From contig NZ_JABSNO010000006.1 of assembly GCF_013294015.1 (NCBI RefSeq), positions 1 through 64,000 on the forward strand: a stretch of DNA of 64,000 nt. Direction: 5' to 3'. The notes below the pieces were generated by a model. It did no database searches. It was given only the letters and a program-made list of their open reading frames with translations, and was not told where the DNA came from. The translations under genes were made by a program, and so were the position numbers. Shown here piece after piece: positions 17,536 to 26,525 of this stretch (positions within the stretch are counted from its first letter, which is position 1; every line of letters starts with the position of its first letter). Source of the stretch: Frigoriflavimonas asaccharolytica. Its GTDB lineage: Bacteria > Bacteroidota > Bacteroidia > Flavobacteriales > Weeksellaceae.

Positions 17536-18117
17536 ATGAAAAAATTATTTTTAGCAGCAGCAATCGGTTTGTTCGGTTTGTCTAATGCACAAATTCAAAA
17601 AGGAAATTATATGGTAGGTGGAGAATTGGCTGCGGCTGGTTTCGGTCTGAACGAAGGTGCTGGTTACCAAGTGAAAATTTCTCCTAATGCAGCTTACTTT
17701 GTACAAGACAACTGGGCAGTTGGTGGTTATGTAGATTTAGGTTTTTCTGGCGCGAAAAGTAGTTCTACAACATTTGATTACGGAGTAGGAGCATTGACGA
17801 GATATTATTTCTCTCCAGGTGAAGCTGGTGTTGACAATTTATTGAAGCACGGTAGATTCTATTTACAAGGTAAAGCAGGTATTGGTGGACAAACTACTTC
17901 TGATGGTGGAGATTCTGCTAATGGTTTAGATCTTGGATTCGGACCTGGTTACACTTATTTCATCACCTCAAACATTGGTTTAGATGCATCTTTAAACTAT
18001 AATGGTAATTTAGGTTTTGGTAATAGAGGTACAACTTCTAATCTAGATTTTAGATTAGGTTTAAATATCTTCTTGCCATCTAGCAAAGCAATGAGCAACG
18101 TGAAAGACGAGTACTAA
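17536..18117 (+). CDS. Outer-membrane beta-barrel protein
   Basis: This 193-residue protein has a signal peptide (MKKLFLAAAIGLFGLSNAQ), similar in layout to the gene upstream, and strands such as YFVQDNWAVGGYVDLGF and LDFRLGLNIFL. The last residues (SSKAMSNVKDEY) form a short hydrophilic tail after the final strand, so the terminal aromatic is a tyrosine. It is a paralogue-like neighbour of the first barrel, but the sequences are only broadly similar. Function unknown. Confidence 0.82.
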   Translation: MKKLFLAAAIGLFGLSNAQIQKGNYMVGGELAAAGFGLNEGAGYQVKISPNAAYFVQDNWAVGGYVDLGFSGAKSSSTTFDYGVGALTRYYFSPGEAGVDNLLKHGRFYLQGKAGIGGQTTSDGGDSANGLDLGFGPGYTYFITSNIGLDASLNYNGNLGFGNRGTTSNLDFRLGLNIFLPSSKAMSNVKDEY

Positions 18118-18136
18118 ACTTCGGTATATTTAAAAG

Positions 18137-18172
18137 AAAATCGCCTCAAATTTTATTTGAGGCGATTTTTTT
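18137..18172 (+). terminator. Bidirectional terminator between barrel and permease genes
   Basis: AATCGCCTCAAA and TTTGAGGCGATT form a long stem with T runs on both strands. It serves the rightward barrel gene and the leftward permease gene. Confidence 0.88.
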
Positions 18173-18190
18173 ATGCATCTAATTCAGATA

Positions 18191-19897
18191 TTATATCTGC
18201 TCTACTTCTGATCTCAAATGGCTTTTTCTATATCCATACATAAAATAGATTATTAGGCCTAATGCAAACCAAAGTCCAAACCAGAACCAATTGTTATGCG
18301 TCATTCCCGTCAAAAGATAAAGACAACTGCTTAAACCCAAAAGCGGAATCAAAGATAAATTTTTTGCAAAAGATAAAACTACCAATACAAGATTGATAAG
18401 GATATAAAAGAATACAGACATTCTAAATTCTCCTTCATTGGCATCACTCCAATCAAATAAATTTTGAAAAAACTCTGGTACCCAGAAATAAAATCCTACC
18501 AAACTTCCCAAGAATAAAACTGGAAATATTATTTTAGAATTTACGTAAGGCATGTGAAATCTTCCAGCAATTTTCTCTTTCGCAGGCATCAAAAGTATTC
18601 CAGCGTTTACCAATACAAATGCGAAAATAGTTCCTATACTCGTAAAGTCTAGAATGAAGGATTTATCGGTAAATAAAATTGGCAAACCAACAGCTATTCC
18701 AGTTATGATGGTTGCAAAACCTGGAGTTTTATATTTAGGGTGTATACTAGAGAATTTTTTTGGCAAAAGTCCATCTCTACTCATCGCATACCAAATTCTC
18801 GGTTGTCCCATTTGAAAAACTAACAATACGGAAGTGATAGCAATAATTGCTGCAATAGAAACTGCAAATTCCATCCACGGTAAGTTTCCATTTTCTGGTG
18901 CGAATATAAAAGCTAAAGGATCTCCGATGCCTTCAAATTTCCTGTAATCTACAATTCCTGTGAGAATTAATGTCAATACTATATATACTACGGTACTTAC
19001 CACCAGCGAAATAATCATTCCTTTTGGTAAATTTTTCTGCGGGTCTTTTGTTTCTTCAGAAAGTACACTCAACGCATCAAAACCAATATACGCAAAGAAA
19101 ACTCCCGAAACTGCGGCCATAACACCAGAAAATCCATTTGGCATCATGCTTTGCACGCCTTCATTATTTACAGGGGTCCAATTATCAGAATTAATGTAGA
19201 AAATACCAACACCAATTATTAAAAATATAACGGCTAATTTTAATATGACCAATAAATTATTTACATTTTTACTTTCTTTTATTCCAATGTATACCAACCA
19301 AGTGATAAATGCATTGATCAATAATGCTGGAATATCTAAAATCATTTTAAGATTACCGATCATAGGAGCTGAAGTCCAAGCATTCACATGTTCTTTGTTT
19401 GTGAAAGATAAATCTGATGAAGCTTGGGCAATAGATTTATCAAAAGCTAGCTTAGCTTCTGGATAGCTAGTGCAAAGATAATCTGGAAAATGAATGTTAA
19501 TCCGTTCTAGAAATGAAGTAAAATAATCGCTCCAAGAAAATGCGACATAAATGTTACCAAAAGAATATTCCATAATCAGAGCCCAACCAATTACCCAAGC
19601 TATTAATTCTCCAAAACTTGCGTAAGCGTATGTGTAGGCAGATCCAGCTGTAGGAATTCTACTTGCAAATTCTGCGTAAGACATCGCTGTAAAAGCACAT
19701 GCAACACCGCAAATTATATATAAATTGATAACTCCAGGGCCACCACGAAATATAGCTTCTCCCAAACTACTGAAACTTCCTGCACCAATGATGGCTGCTA
19801 AACCAAAAAATACAATATCCCAAACTCCTAAAACTCTATGCAATCCCGATGAATCTGCATTTTTACTGTAATTTTTTCTGCGGAAAAGTTGATTCAT
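18191..19897 (-). CDS. APC-family amino-acid permease (cationic amino-acid transporter-like)
   Basis: The 568-residue inner-membrane protein starts GVWDIVFFGLAAIIGAGSF, the TM1 unwound-helix signature of APC transporters, and has about 12-14 hydrophobic helices. It also shows FFAYIGFDALSVLSEETKDPQ, the TM6 / conserved loop of the CAT subfamily. An insertion of about 60 polar residues around 128-190 (after TSFLERINIHFPDYL) is longer than in most APC carriers and probably faces the periplasm. The substrate is likely an amino acid but cannot be specified. Confidence 0.88.
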   Translation of the reverse strand: MNQLFRRKNYSKNADSSGLHRVLGVWDIVFFGLAAIIGAGSFSSLGEAIFRGGPGVINLYIICGVACAFTAMSYAEFASRIPTAGSAYTYAYASFGELIAWVIGWALIMEYSFGNIYVAFSWSDYFTSFLERINIHFPDYLCTSYPEAKLAFDKSIAQASSDLSFTNKEHVNAWTSAPMIGNLKMILDIPALLINAFITWLVYIGIKESKNVNNLLVILKLAVIFLIIGVGIFYINSDNWTPVNNEGVQSMMPNGFSGVMAAVSGVFFAYIGFDALSVLSEETKDPQKNLPKGMIISLVVSTVVYIVLTLILTGIVDYRKFEGIGDPLAFIFAPENGNLPWMEFAVSIAAIIAITSVLLVFQMGQPRIWYAMSRDGLLPKKFSSIHPKYKTPGFATIITGIAVGLPILFTDKSFILDFTSIGTIFAFVLVNAGILLMPAKEKIAGRFHMPYVNSKIIFPVLFLGSLVGFYFWVPEFFQNLFDWSDANEGEFRMSVFFYILINLVLVVLSFAKNLSLIPLLGLSSCLYLLTGMTHNNWFWFGLWFALGLIIYFMYGYRKSHLRSEVEQI

Positions 19898-19923
19898 TAG
19901 ATGTTTTTATTTATTTATAAAAA

Positions 19924-19931
19924 CAAATGTA
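19924..19931 (-). promoter_or_regulatory. Promoter -7 box of the permease gene
   Basis: Reverse-strand TACATTTG, 26 bases before the ATG at 19897. Confidence 0.45.
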
Positions 19932-20070
19932 AGCAATAATCTAAAAAATTTGTTAAAACAGTCTTAAAAAAAACCAATCTTTTACACATTTTATTGTTAA
20001 TAACGTGTGAATAACAATAAGTTTTCCTTAATTTCGTTGCTTTAAAAAGTATCAATTTTTAAATATTAAA

Positions 20071-23037
20071 ATGAATAATAAAAAAATACTATTGGCTTCC
20101 ATTATTTCTCTTTCCGGGATTGTAGAAGCTCAAAATTCTCAATATTTCAGCAATATAGATAGCTACGAATTCAATTTGGCAGAAAATCTCTATCAAACAA
20201 AAGTTTACAATGCTTCCCAATACGAGTACGCGCAGCAATATTTTTACAATTCCAATTTAAGTAATTCTAAAAAAGAAGCCGCGCAATTTTTTGATAATAT
20301 AATCGGGGTTATTTTGCAAAAAAACCATGCGGAAAAAGGTTTGGCGGCATTTATGAAGGAATATCCAAATTCTGCTTACTTCGCGAAAGCAAATTTGCCT
20401 CTAGCTGATTTTTACCTCGCCAAAAAAGATTTTCCAAAAGCCTTGGAAACTTTGCAAAAGATCAATCAGTACCAATTAACTGCCGATGAAAATACCCAAT
20501 ACATCATGAAATTGGGCTATGCAAAATTCATGACGGGAGATGCAAAAGGTGCAACTAGAGCGTTAGAAGAAGCCTACAAAAGCGGAAACGAAACTACAAA
20601 ACCAGATGTAGCTTATATGCTTGGTCATCTTTATTACGCTGATAAACAAATAGATAAATCTTTTCAATATTTAGATACGATTAAAGAAAATCCAAAATAT
20701 TCTAAATTAGTGCGTCCTTATTACGTGCAACTTTTTTATAATGACAAAAATTATGATAAAGCTATTGCAGAAGGTAAAATGCTTCTAAATGAAGATATTT
20801 CTACAGAATACAAAGCAGAAGTTCATAAAATAATTGGCGAAAGCTATTTTATGAAAAAAGATTACGCTGCAGCATATCCTAGTTTGAAAATATTTTTGGA
20901 AAGCAAGGAAAATCCTACGGAAAGCGATTTGTATGAAGCGGGTTTCGTAGCTGCACAACTTAAAAAATATGAAGAAGCGGTTGGATATTACAACCAATTG
21001 ATCAACAATCAATCTCAACTTTCGCAAAATGCTTATTACCAATTAGGGAATGCTTATTTAGAAATTGATAAAAAACAAGAAGCACTTTCTGCTTTTAGAT
21101 CTGCTTATCAGATGACTTTTGATGCTTCTGTGCAGCAATTGGCGCACGAACAATACGCAAAATTGAGCTACGATATTGGAAATCCTTTTGAAGCGGCACC
21201 TTCTGTAATTCAATCCTATATTGTGAATTACCCAAAAAGCAACAAAATTTCTGAGATGAAAAAGTTGCTGGTAAAATCTTACTTATATTCTGGAAATTAC
21301 AAAGAAACTTTGAAAGCAATTGATGAGGTGAATAATGCTTCGTCTGAAATAAATAAAATCAATCAAGAGGTTTCTTATTTATTAGGTACAGAAGAATTTA
21401 ATAAAGGAAATTACGATGCAGCAGAACAGTATTTCAATAGAAGTTTGAAGTTTAATCTGAATACAGAATTTAACGATAGAGCAAACTATTGGTTGGCGCA
21501 AACCTACTACCAAAAAGGAAATTATCCTTCTGCAATTGTTCGTTTTGAAAAATTATTGAACGCCAGCGAATTTCCAGAGAAATCTCAATTAAATTATGAT
21601 TTGGGCTATTCTTATTTTAAATCTAAAAAGTTTGATAAAGCACAAAACTATTTTAAAAATTATCTAAAAAATCCGAATCCATCTTTCAAAAATGATGCGG
21701 AACTGAGATTAGCAGATACTTATTATGCTAACAATCAACTAAGTGAAGCGATTGCTATTTATGATAAAGCAGAAAATGCAGACGATTATACATTGTTCCA
21801 AAAAGGAATGTCACTTGGTTTTCAAGGGAATTCTACTGCAAAAATTTCAGCTTTAAAGAATTTGCTCTCTCAATTTCCAAAATCCGAATATGCAGACGAT
21901 GCTCAATATGAAATTGCCGTTGCCTACGCTTCTACAGACGATTTTAATAATTCTAACGACTATTTTCAAAAAGTAAAAAAATCCAGTGAAGATTTAGATT
22001 TAATTGCCAATGCAAAAATTTATACGGCTCAAAATTACATTGATCAGAATCAAAATCAGAACGCACTTTCTGAGTTTCAAAGTTTGGCGAGTGAATATAG
22101 AAATACAGCCTATTCTTCTAAAATAGTTCAAGCTGCAAGACCATTATTTCTAAAATCTGGCGACATTTCTGGCTACGAAAATTTTGCTAAAAATGCCGGA
22201 GTTAAAATTAATGCTTCAGAAATAGATGAATTAAATCTTTCTAGCGCTCAGCAATTTTATGCCAAAAAAGATTTTGCAAAAGCGATTCCTTTTTACGAGA
22301 AATATTTAACTGAAAATCCTACCGGAGAAGGAAAATATCAAGCAGAATATGAGTTGGGCGAAAGTTATTTTCAAAATGGAAATCCTACAAAAGCACTTTT
22401 AACATTGCAAAATGTAGGTAGTTCTCAAAATGATTATCAGCAGGATGCGCAAACAAGAATTGCGCAAATCTATATCTCGCAAGGAAATTCTACCGAAGCT
22501 AAAAAATATCTGGACAATCTTTCTAGATCTTCAAATTCAACAATTAAAAACTTTGCAAACGTAGAATTGATGAAAATTTATTCTGACGAAAAAGATTTTA
22601 AAAATGCAGAAAAATTTGCAGATTTAGTTTTATTAAATAGCAAAAATTCGCCATCTGTGGTAGAGCAAGCGAAAGTGATAAAAGCCAGAAGTTTGATGAA
22701 TAGTGGCAAAGATAAAGATGCGCAAACCGCTTATGCAGCATTAGAAAAATCTGGAAATACAGAAGTGGCTGCAGAAAGTTTGTATGCGAAAGCATTCTAT
22801 CAAAATAAAGGGAAAGCCTTTAAATCTAGTAACGAAACCATATTTAAATTAGCAAATAATTACGCATCCGAAGAATATTGGGGTGCAAAAGCCTTGGTTT
22901 TGATGGCAAAAAATTACATCGGTTTGAAAGACAATTACCAAGCAAGTTATACAGCAGATCAAATAATTGCGAACTACAAAGATTTTCCAGAGATTGTTGC
23001 GGAAGCGAAAGCTGTAAAAAGTCAAATTAAAAAGTAA
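20071..23037 (+). CDS. Large exported tetratricopeptide-repeat protein
   Basis: The 988-residue protein has a signal peptide (LLASIISLSGIVEAQ) followed by TPR units almost to its end; recurring forms include AYYQLGNAYLEIDKKQEALSA, YWLAQTYYQKGNYPSAI and YELGESYFQNGNPTKALL. It should act as a periplasmic scaffold. The beta-barrel gene follows after 50 bases without a terminator, so the two probably form an operon and may work as a periplasm/outer-membrane pair. No gliding or T9SS component name can be assigned from sequence alone. Confidence 0.85.
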   Translation: MNNKKILLASIISLSGIVEAQNSQYFSNIDSYEFNLAENLYQTKVYNASQYEYAQQYFYNSNLSNSKKEAAQFFDNIIGVILQKNHAEKGLAAFMKEYPNSAYFAKANLPLADFYLAKKDFPKALETLQKINQYQLTADENTQYIMKLGYAKFMTGDAKGATRALEEAYKSGNETTKPDVAYMLGHLYYADKQIDKSFQYLDTIKENPKYSKLVRPYYVQLFYNDKNYDKAIAEGKMLLNEDISTEYKAEVHKIIGESYFMKKDYAAAYPSLKIFLESKENPTESDLYEAGFVAAQLKKYEEAVGYYNQLINNQSQLSQNAYYQLGNAYLEIDKKQEALSAFRSAYQMTFDASVQQLAHEQYAKLSYDIGNPFEAAPSVIQSYIVNYPKSNKISEMKKLLVKSYLYSGNYKETLKAIDEVNNASSEINKINQEVSYLLGTEEFNKGNYDAAEQYFNRSLKFNLNTEFNDRANYWLAQTYYQKGNYPSAIVRFEKLLNASEFPEKSQLNYDLGYSYFKSKKFDKAQNYFKNYLKNPNPSFKNDAELRLADTYYANNQLSEAIAIYDKAENADDYTLFQKGMSLGFQGNSTAKISALKNLLSQFPKSEYADDAQYEIAVAYASTDDFNNSNDYFQKVKKSSEDLDLIANAKIYTAQNYIDQNQNQNALSEFQSLASEYRNTAYSSKIVQAARPLFLKSGDISGYENFAKNAGVKINASEIDELNLSSAQQFYAKKDFAKAIPFYEKYLTENPTGEGKYQAEYELGESYFQNGNPTKALLTLQNVGSSQNDYQQDAQTRIAQIYISQGNSTEAKKYLDNLSRSSNSTIKNFANVELMKIYSDEKDFKNAEKFADLVLLNSKNSPSVVEQAKVIKARSLMNSGKDKDAQTAYAALEKSGNTEVAAESLYAKAFYQNKGKAFKSSNETIFKLANNYASEEYWGAKALVLMAKNYIGLKDNYQASYTADQIIANYKDFPEIVAEAKAVKSQIKK

Positions 23038-23087
23038 TTAGACTTAGGTAAAAATTCGCAATTTCCATTAAATTATAAAAAATTACT

Positions 23088-24851
23088 ATGAATTTAAAAA
23101 TTCAAAAAATAAGCATATTGTTATTTCTCTTTTCAGGATTAAGTGTTTTCTCTCAGATAAAAGAGGAACAATTAATCTTGGACAAAAAGAGAGAACCCGA
23201 AGTGAAAAAAATTGAGAAAAAGAAAACTTCTGTGGAGAGTATAAAAAATTATCCGCCAGAAGAAAAATCTCAAAATCCTGTTGAATATAGTATTACCAAC
23301 GTTCCAGCTTTATCAGATTTTCAAACGTCTACGTTACAAGCAGATGATATTTCGCCAAATTTAAAAACAGATTACTATAGCAATTATGTAAGATTTGGGA
23401 TGGGGAATTACGGAAAAATATTAGGAGATGCTAATGTTTCCTACACTTTAGAAAACAAATTGGAAGTGGGAGCAGATGCACACATTAATGCTAACCATGG
23501 TTTACAAAATATTTACGCATGGGATTCTCGCCAAACAAGCTTGAAAGCTGGCGCGTTTTTAAATGGTTACGGAGAGAAAGGAAAATATAATGTTACTGCA
23601 GATTTTGGACAAGAAAATTATAATTATTATGGTATTTATGCTTTAAATCCTGCATCAGATGTAGATATTAATCAAAAAGTAAACGCGTTTAGAGTAAAAG
23701 GTTCTTACGATCATTTTTCCAATGAATATTTAAATAATATCACCTTCAAATCATCATTTTTATCAGATAGATTTGGTGCAAAAGAAAATAAAGGCGCTTT
23801 GGATTTTAATTTCTCAAAACACGACTTAGAACTTCCCCTGAATGATGTGAAAATGAATGCAGATCTTGGATTAGGTTTGGAAACTCAAAGTACTGATTTT
23901 GAAATTTTAAATACGAATTCTTCATCCTATTTTCTAGGAAATTTATCACCGAAAGTTACCTTTATCAAAGATAAATCTTACCTTACGATAGGTTCTGGAT
24001 TTACCTATTTAAGTACAAATGAATCCAATCTTAGTTTGGATAGAAAAGCAAACAAGACCTATTGGTTTCCAAAAGCAGAATTGCAATTAGCAAAAAGTGA
24101 CGAGTTGAAATTCTATGCAGGAGTAGATGGAGGTCTATCTTTAAATTCTTACGCATCTATGTTGGAAAAAAATCTCTATATAGTTTCAGATCAACGTGTA
24201 ACACCTACGGAAACAAAATATAACGTCTATTTGGGTATTCGTGGAGATGTAGATGAATTGATAAAATATGACGTTTCTATTGGACATTCCAAAGTGAATG
24301 ATATCCTTTTTTATCAGACAAACAACCTTTTTGATACCTCTATTGCCGCTATTAGAAACGCTTATGATTTTGCCAATACATTTTCGGCAATCTATGACAA
24401 TGGAACAAAAAATGAAGTAAATGCAAGTTTACAATATTTTCCGCGTGAAAATTTTAATGTTTCAGGCTCATTTCATTACATCAATTATAAAATGGAAAAT
24501 TTTGATAATATTTATAATGTTCCTACTTTTTCTGCAGAATTAGGTGCAGAATACACACTTTTGAATAAAAAGTTATTGCTCGGATTCAAAGGATTTATGG
24601 CATCAACGATGGTTACCAACTTATACGATGTCACAAATACTGGACTGTCAACAAATTACACAACTACAGAGCAATTAAATACAAAATTTGGTGGTTATGT
24701 AGATTTTAATCTTTCTGCAGAATACAAAATTCACAAAAATTTCAGTATTTTTGCCATCGGTAATAATTTGATAGGTGGAAATTATTCTACTTTACAAGGT
24801 TACCAAGTTTTGGGAGCGCAAATTTTGGGAGGCTTAAAAGTTTCTTTTTAA
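23088..24851 (+). CDS. Outer-membrane beta-barrel protein, TonB-receptor-like but without a plug
   Basis: This 587-residue protein has a signal peptide (SILLFLFSGLSVFSQ), a Lys/Glu-rich linker (residues 25-65), then long barrel strands from about 95 (YVRFGMGNYGKILGDANVSY) to the end (GGLKVSF). The C-terminus resembles TonB-dependent receptors (NFSIFAIGNNLIGGNY), but no plug domain or TonB box is seen; a true receptor would usually exceed 650 residues. It most likely forms a barrel partner of the TPR protein upstream. Annotation pipelines would probably call it a TonB-dependent receptor. Confidence 0.75.
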   Translation: MNLKIQKISILLFLFSGLSVFSQIKEEQLILDKKREPEVKKIEKKKTSVESIKNYPPEEKSQNPVEYSITNVPALSDFQTSTLQADDISPNLKTDYYSNYVRFGMGNYGKILGDANVSYTLENKLEVGADAHINANHGLQNIYAWDSRQTSLKAGAFLNGYGEKGKYNVTADFGQENYNYYGIYALNPASDVDINQKVNAFRVKGSYDHFSNEYLNNITFKSSFLSDRFGAKENKGALDFNFSKHDLELPLNDVKMNADLGLGLETQSTDFEILNTNSSSYFLGNLSPKVTFIKDKSYLTIGSGFTYLSTNESNLSLDRKANKTYWFPKAELQLAKSDELKFYAGVDGGLSLNSYASMLEKNLYIVSDQRVTPTETKYNVYLGIRGDVDELIKYDVSIGHSKVNDILFYQTNNLFDTSIAAIRNAYDFANTFSAIYDNGTKNEVNASLQYFPRENFNVSGSFHYINYKMENFDNIYNVPTFSAELGAEYTLLNKKLLLGFKGFMASTMVTNLYDVTNTGLSTNYTTTEQLNTKFGGYVDFNLSAEYKIHKNFSIFAIGNNLIGGNYSTLQGYQVLGAQILGGLKVSF

Positions 24852-24885
24852 TTTGCTTTAAATTTTCTAAAATTTTCAGATAAAT

Positions 24886-24957
24886 GGTTGCATAGTTCAA
24901 CGGATAGAACTTCGGATTTCGGCTCCGACGATGAGGGTTCGAATCCTTCTGCGACCA
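24886..24957 (+). tRNA. tRNA-Arg (anticodon TCG)
   Basis: Full cloverleaf: acceptor GGTTGCA/TGCGACC, D arm GTTC/GAAC, anticodon stem TCGGA/TCCGA with loop TTTCGGC (anticodon TCG, reading CGA), T arm GAGGG-TTCGAAT-CCTTC, discriminator A. The 3' CCA is not encoded. Confidence 0.92.
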
Positions 24958-24962
24958 CTTTT

Positions 24963-24997
24963 AAAACCTAGACTTTAATTAGTTTAGGTTTTTTTTG
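24963..24997 (+). terminator. Terminator after tRNA-Arg
   Basis: AAACCTA and TAGGTTT pair around an AT-rich loop, followed by a run of T. Confidence 0.75.
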
Positions 24998-25048
24998 CGT
25001 TAAATTTTCAATTTAAATTTTTATATTAAATTTACCAAAAATTAATAC

Positions 25049-25504
25049 ATGCAAAATATTTTCGATGCTCAGCAAACGCAGCAATATATTAATAGAATTC
25101 AAAAGTTAACGGCAGAAACAGAACGTTTGTGGGGCAGAATGAGCGTAGAAGATATGCTCGCTCATTGCAACGTAACCTACGAATTTGTATATGAGCCAGA
25201 AAAACATAAAAAACCTGGTGCTATCGCAAAATTTATTTTAAAAACTTTTGTGAAAAAAAAGGTAACAGGAGAAGGCTCGTTTTCAAAAAATTTACCAACT
25301 GCGCCACAATTCATTATCAAAAATGAAAGAGATTTTATTCTAGAACAAAAGAGATTGATAGGTTTTCTACAAAAAACACAGCAGTTGGGAGCCGAAGCAT
25401 TTGATGGAAAAGAATCTTTCTCTTTCGGAAAATTGAATGCTACAGAATGGAATAATATGTTTGCCAAACATCTTAATCATCATCTTGAACAGTTTGGCGT
25501 TTAA
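25049..25504 (+). CDS. DUF1569 domain protein (DinB-like four-helix fold)
   Basis: The 151-residue protein carries the DUF1569 signature: RLWGRMSVEDMLAHCNVTY near the start and WNNMFAKHLNHHLEQFG at the end. The histidines (MLAHC, KHLNHH) are in the positions where DinB-like proteins bind a metal. The biochemical role is unknown; DinB-superfamily enzymes are often thiol-dependent metalloenzymes. It is transcribed alone or with the next two small genes. Confidence 0.8.
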   Translation: MQNIFDAQQTQQYINRIQKLTAETERLWGRMSVEDMLAHCNVTYEFVYEPEKHKKPGAIAKFILKTFVKKKVTGEGSFSKNLPTAPQFIIKNERDFILEQKRLIGFLQKTQQLGAEAFDGKESFSFGKLNATEWNNMFAKHLNHHLEQFGV

Positions 25505-25522
25505 AATTTAAAATACATTGAT

Positions 25523-25990
25523 ATGAAACAAATTACTTTTATTTTTTTACTAATTTCTACTTTCTGTTTTTCACAAATGCCAGATATATCTACTGTTTGG
25601 TTAAACAATCATCAGTTTTATACTGGCTCAATTTCTCCAAGTAAAACAGAATTAAAATTAAAAATAGAACTTTCTAGCCAAGATAAAAAAAATGATCAGG
25701 AATATTATATTTCTGGATTGTCTAGCGTAGAGAAAAATATATCTGATTTTGAGGGTAAAATTAAAATCACAAGCTATAAAAACTCAAAAAAAGGCGGAAA
25801 AATTTTTGGTAATTATGAGTTTTTTGAAAAGCCCGATGGAAAACATACGGGAATTTTTCAAGGGAAATTTATTTACACTTTTAAATTTAACAAGAAAACA
25901 CAAAAAATTGAAAGTCAATATTTGGAATTTGTTGGAGATTGGGAAAATTATAAGAAAAATCTGAATTTCAAAACCAATTGGAAAAATTAA
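25523..25990 (+). CDS. Small exported protein of unknown function
   Basis: This 155-residue protein has a signal peptide (ITFIFLLISTFCFSQ) and a mature part rich in beta-strand-like segments (GKIFGNYEFFEKPDGKHTGIFQGKF). No family is recognised. It lies 18 bases after the DUF1569 gene and 25 before the VOC gene. Confidence 0.65.
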   Translation: MKQITFIFLLISTFCFSQMPDISTVWLNNHQFYTGSISPSKTELKLKIELSSQDKKNDQEYYISGLSSVEKNISDFEGKIKITSYKNSKKGGKIFGNYEFFEKPDGKHTGIFQGKFIYTFKFNKKTQKIESQYLEFVGDWENYKKNLNFKTNWKN

Positions 25991-26015
25991 TTGTAGATCT
26001 TTATAAATTTAAATT

Positions 26016-26465
26016 ATGGCAACTGTAAATGTTTATCTTACTTTCAACGGAAACTGCGAAGAGGCTTTTACGTTCTATAAATCTGTTTTTGGTGGAAATT
26101 TCCCTTATGTTGGGAGATTTGGTGAAATGCCAAACGAAAATGATGCATCAAAATTATCGGAAGAAGACAAGCGGAAAATAATGCATATTTCTCTTCCTAT
26201 TTCAAAAGAAACAATGTTGTATGGAAGTGATATATTAGAAAATCAAAGTTCTGATTTTGTAATTGGTAATAATTTTTCCCTCTCATTAAATGTAAATTCT
26301 AGAGAAGAAGCTGAATCATTATTTCAAAGTTTAAGTGAAAACGGAATTATTACGATGCCTTTAGAAGATACTTTTTGGGGTGCATATTTTGGAATGTGGA
26401 GAGATAAATTTGGCATCAATTGGATGATTAATTTTGATGATCCTAAAGATGAAATCAAATTATAA
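26016..26465 (+). CDS. VOC-family protein, PhnB/glyoxalase-like
   Basis: The 149-residue protein starts VNVYLTFNGNCEEAFTFYKS and contains MHISLPI and WGAYFGMWRDKFGINWMIN, the pattern of PhnB-like VOC proteins. Such proteins bind or modify small molecules through a metal site; the conserved histidine is at MHISL. The substrate is not determinable. A strong terminator follows. Confidence 0.82.
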   Translation: MATVNVYLTFNGNCEEAFTFYKSVFGGNFPYVGRFGEMPNENDASKLSEEDKRKIMHISLPISKETMLYGSDILENQSSDFVIGNNFSLSLNVNSREEAESLFQSLSENGIITMPLEDTFWGAYFGMWRDKFGINWMINFDDPKDEIKL

Positions 26466-26467
26466 AA

Positions 26468-26507
26468 GAAAAATACCCAAAACAATAAATGTCTTGGGTA
26501 TTTTTTT
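26468..26507 (+). terminator. Terminator between the VOC and ABC-exporter genes
   Basis: AAATACCCAA and TTGGGTATTT form a 10-bp stem with T runs on both sides, serving two convergent units. Confidence 0.85.
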
Positions 26508-26525
26508 AGATCAATTTTATTTTTT

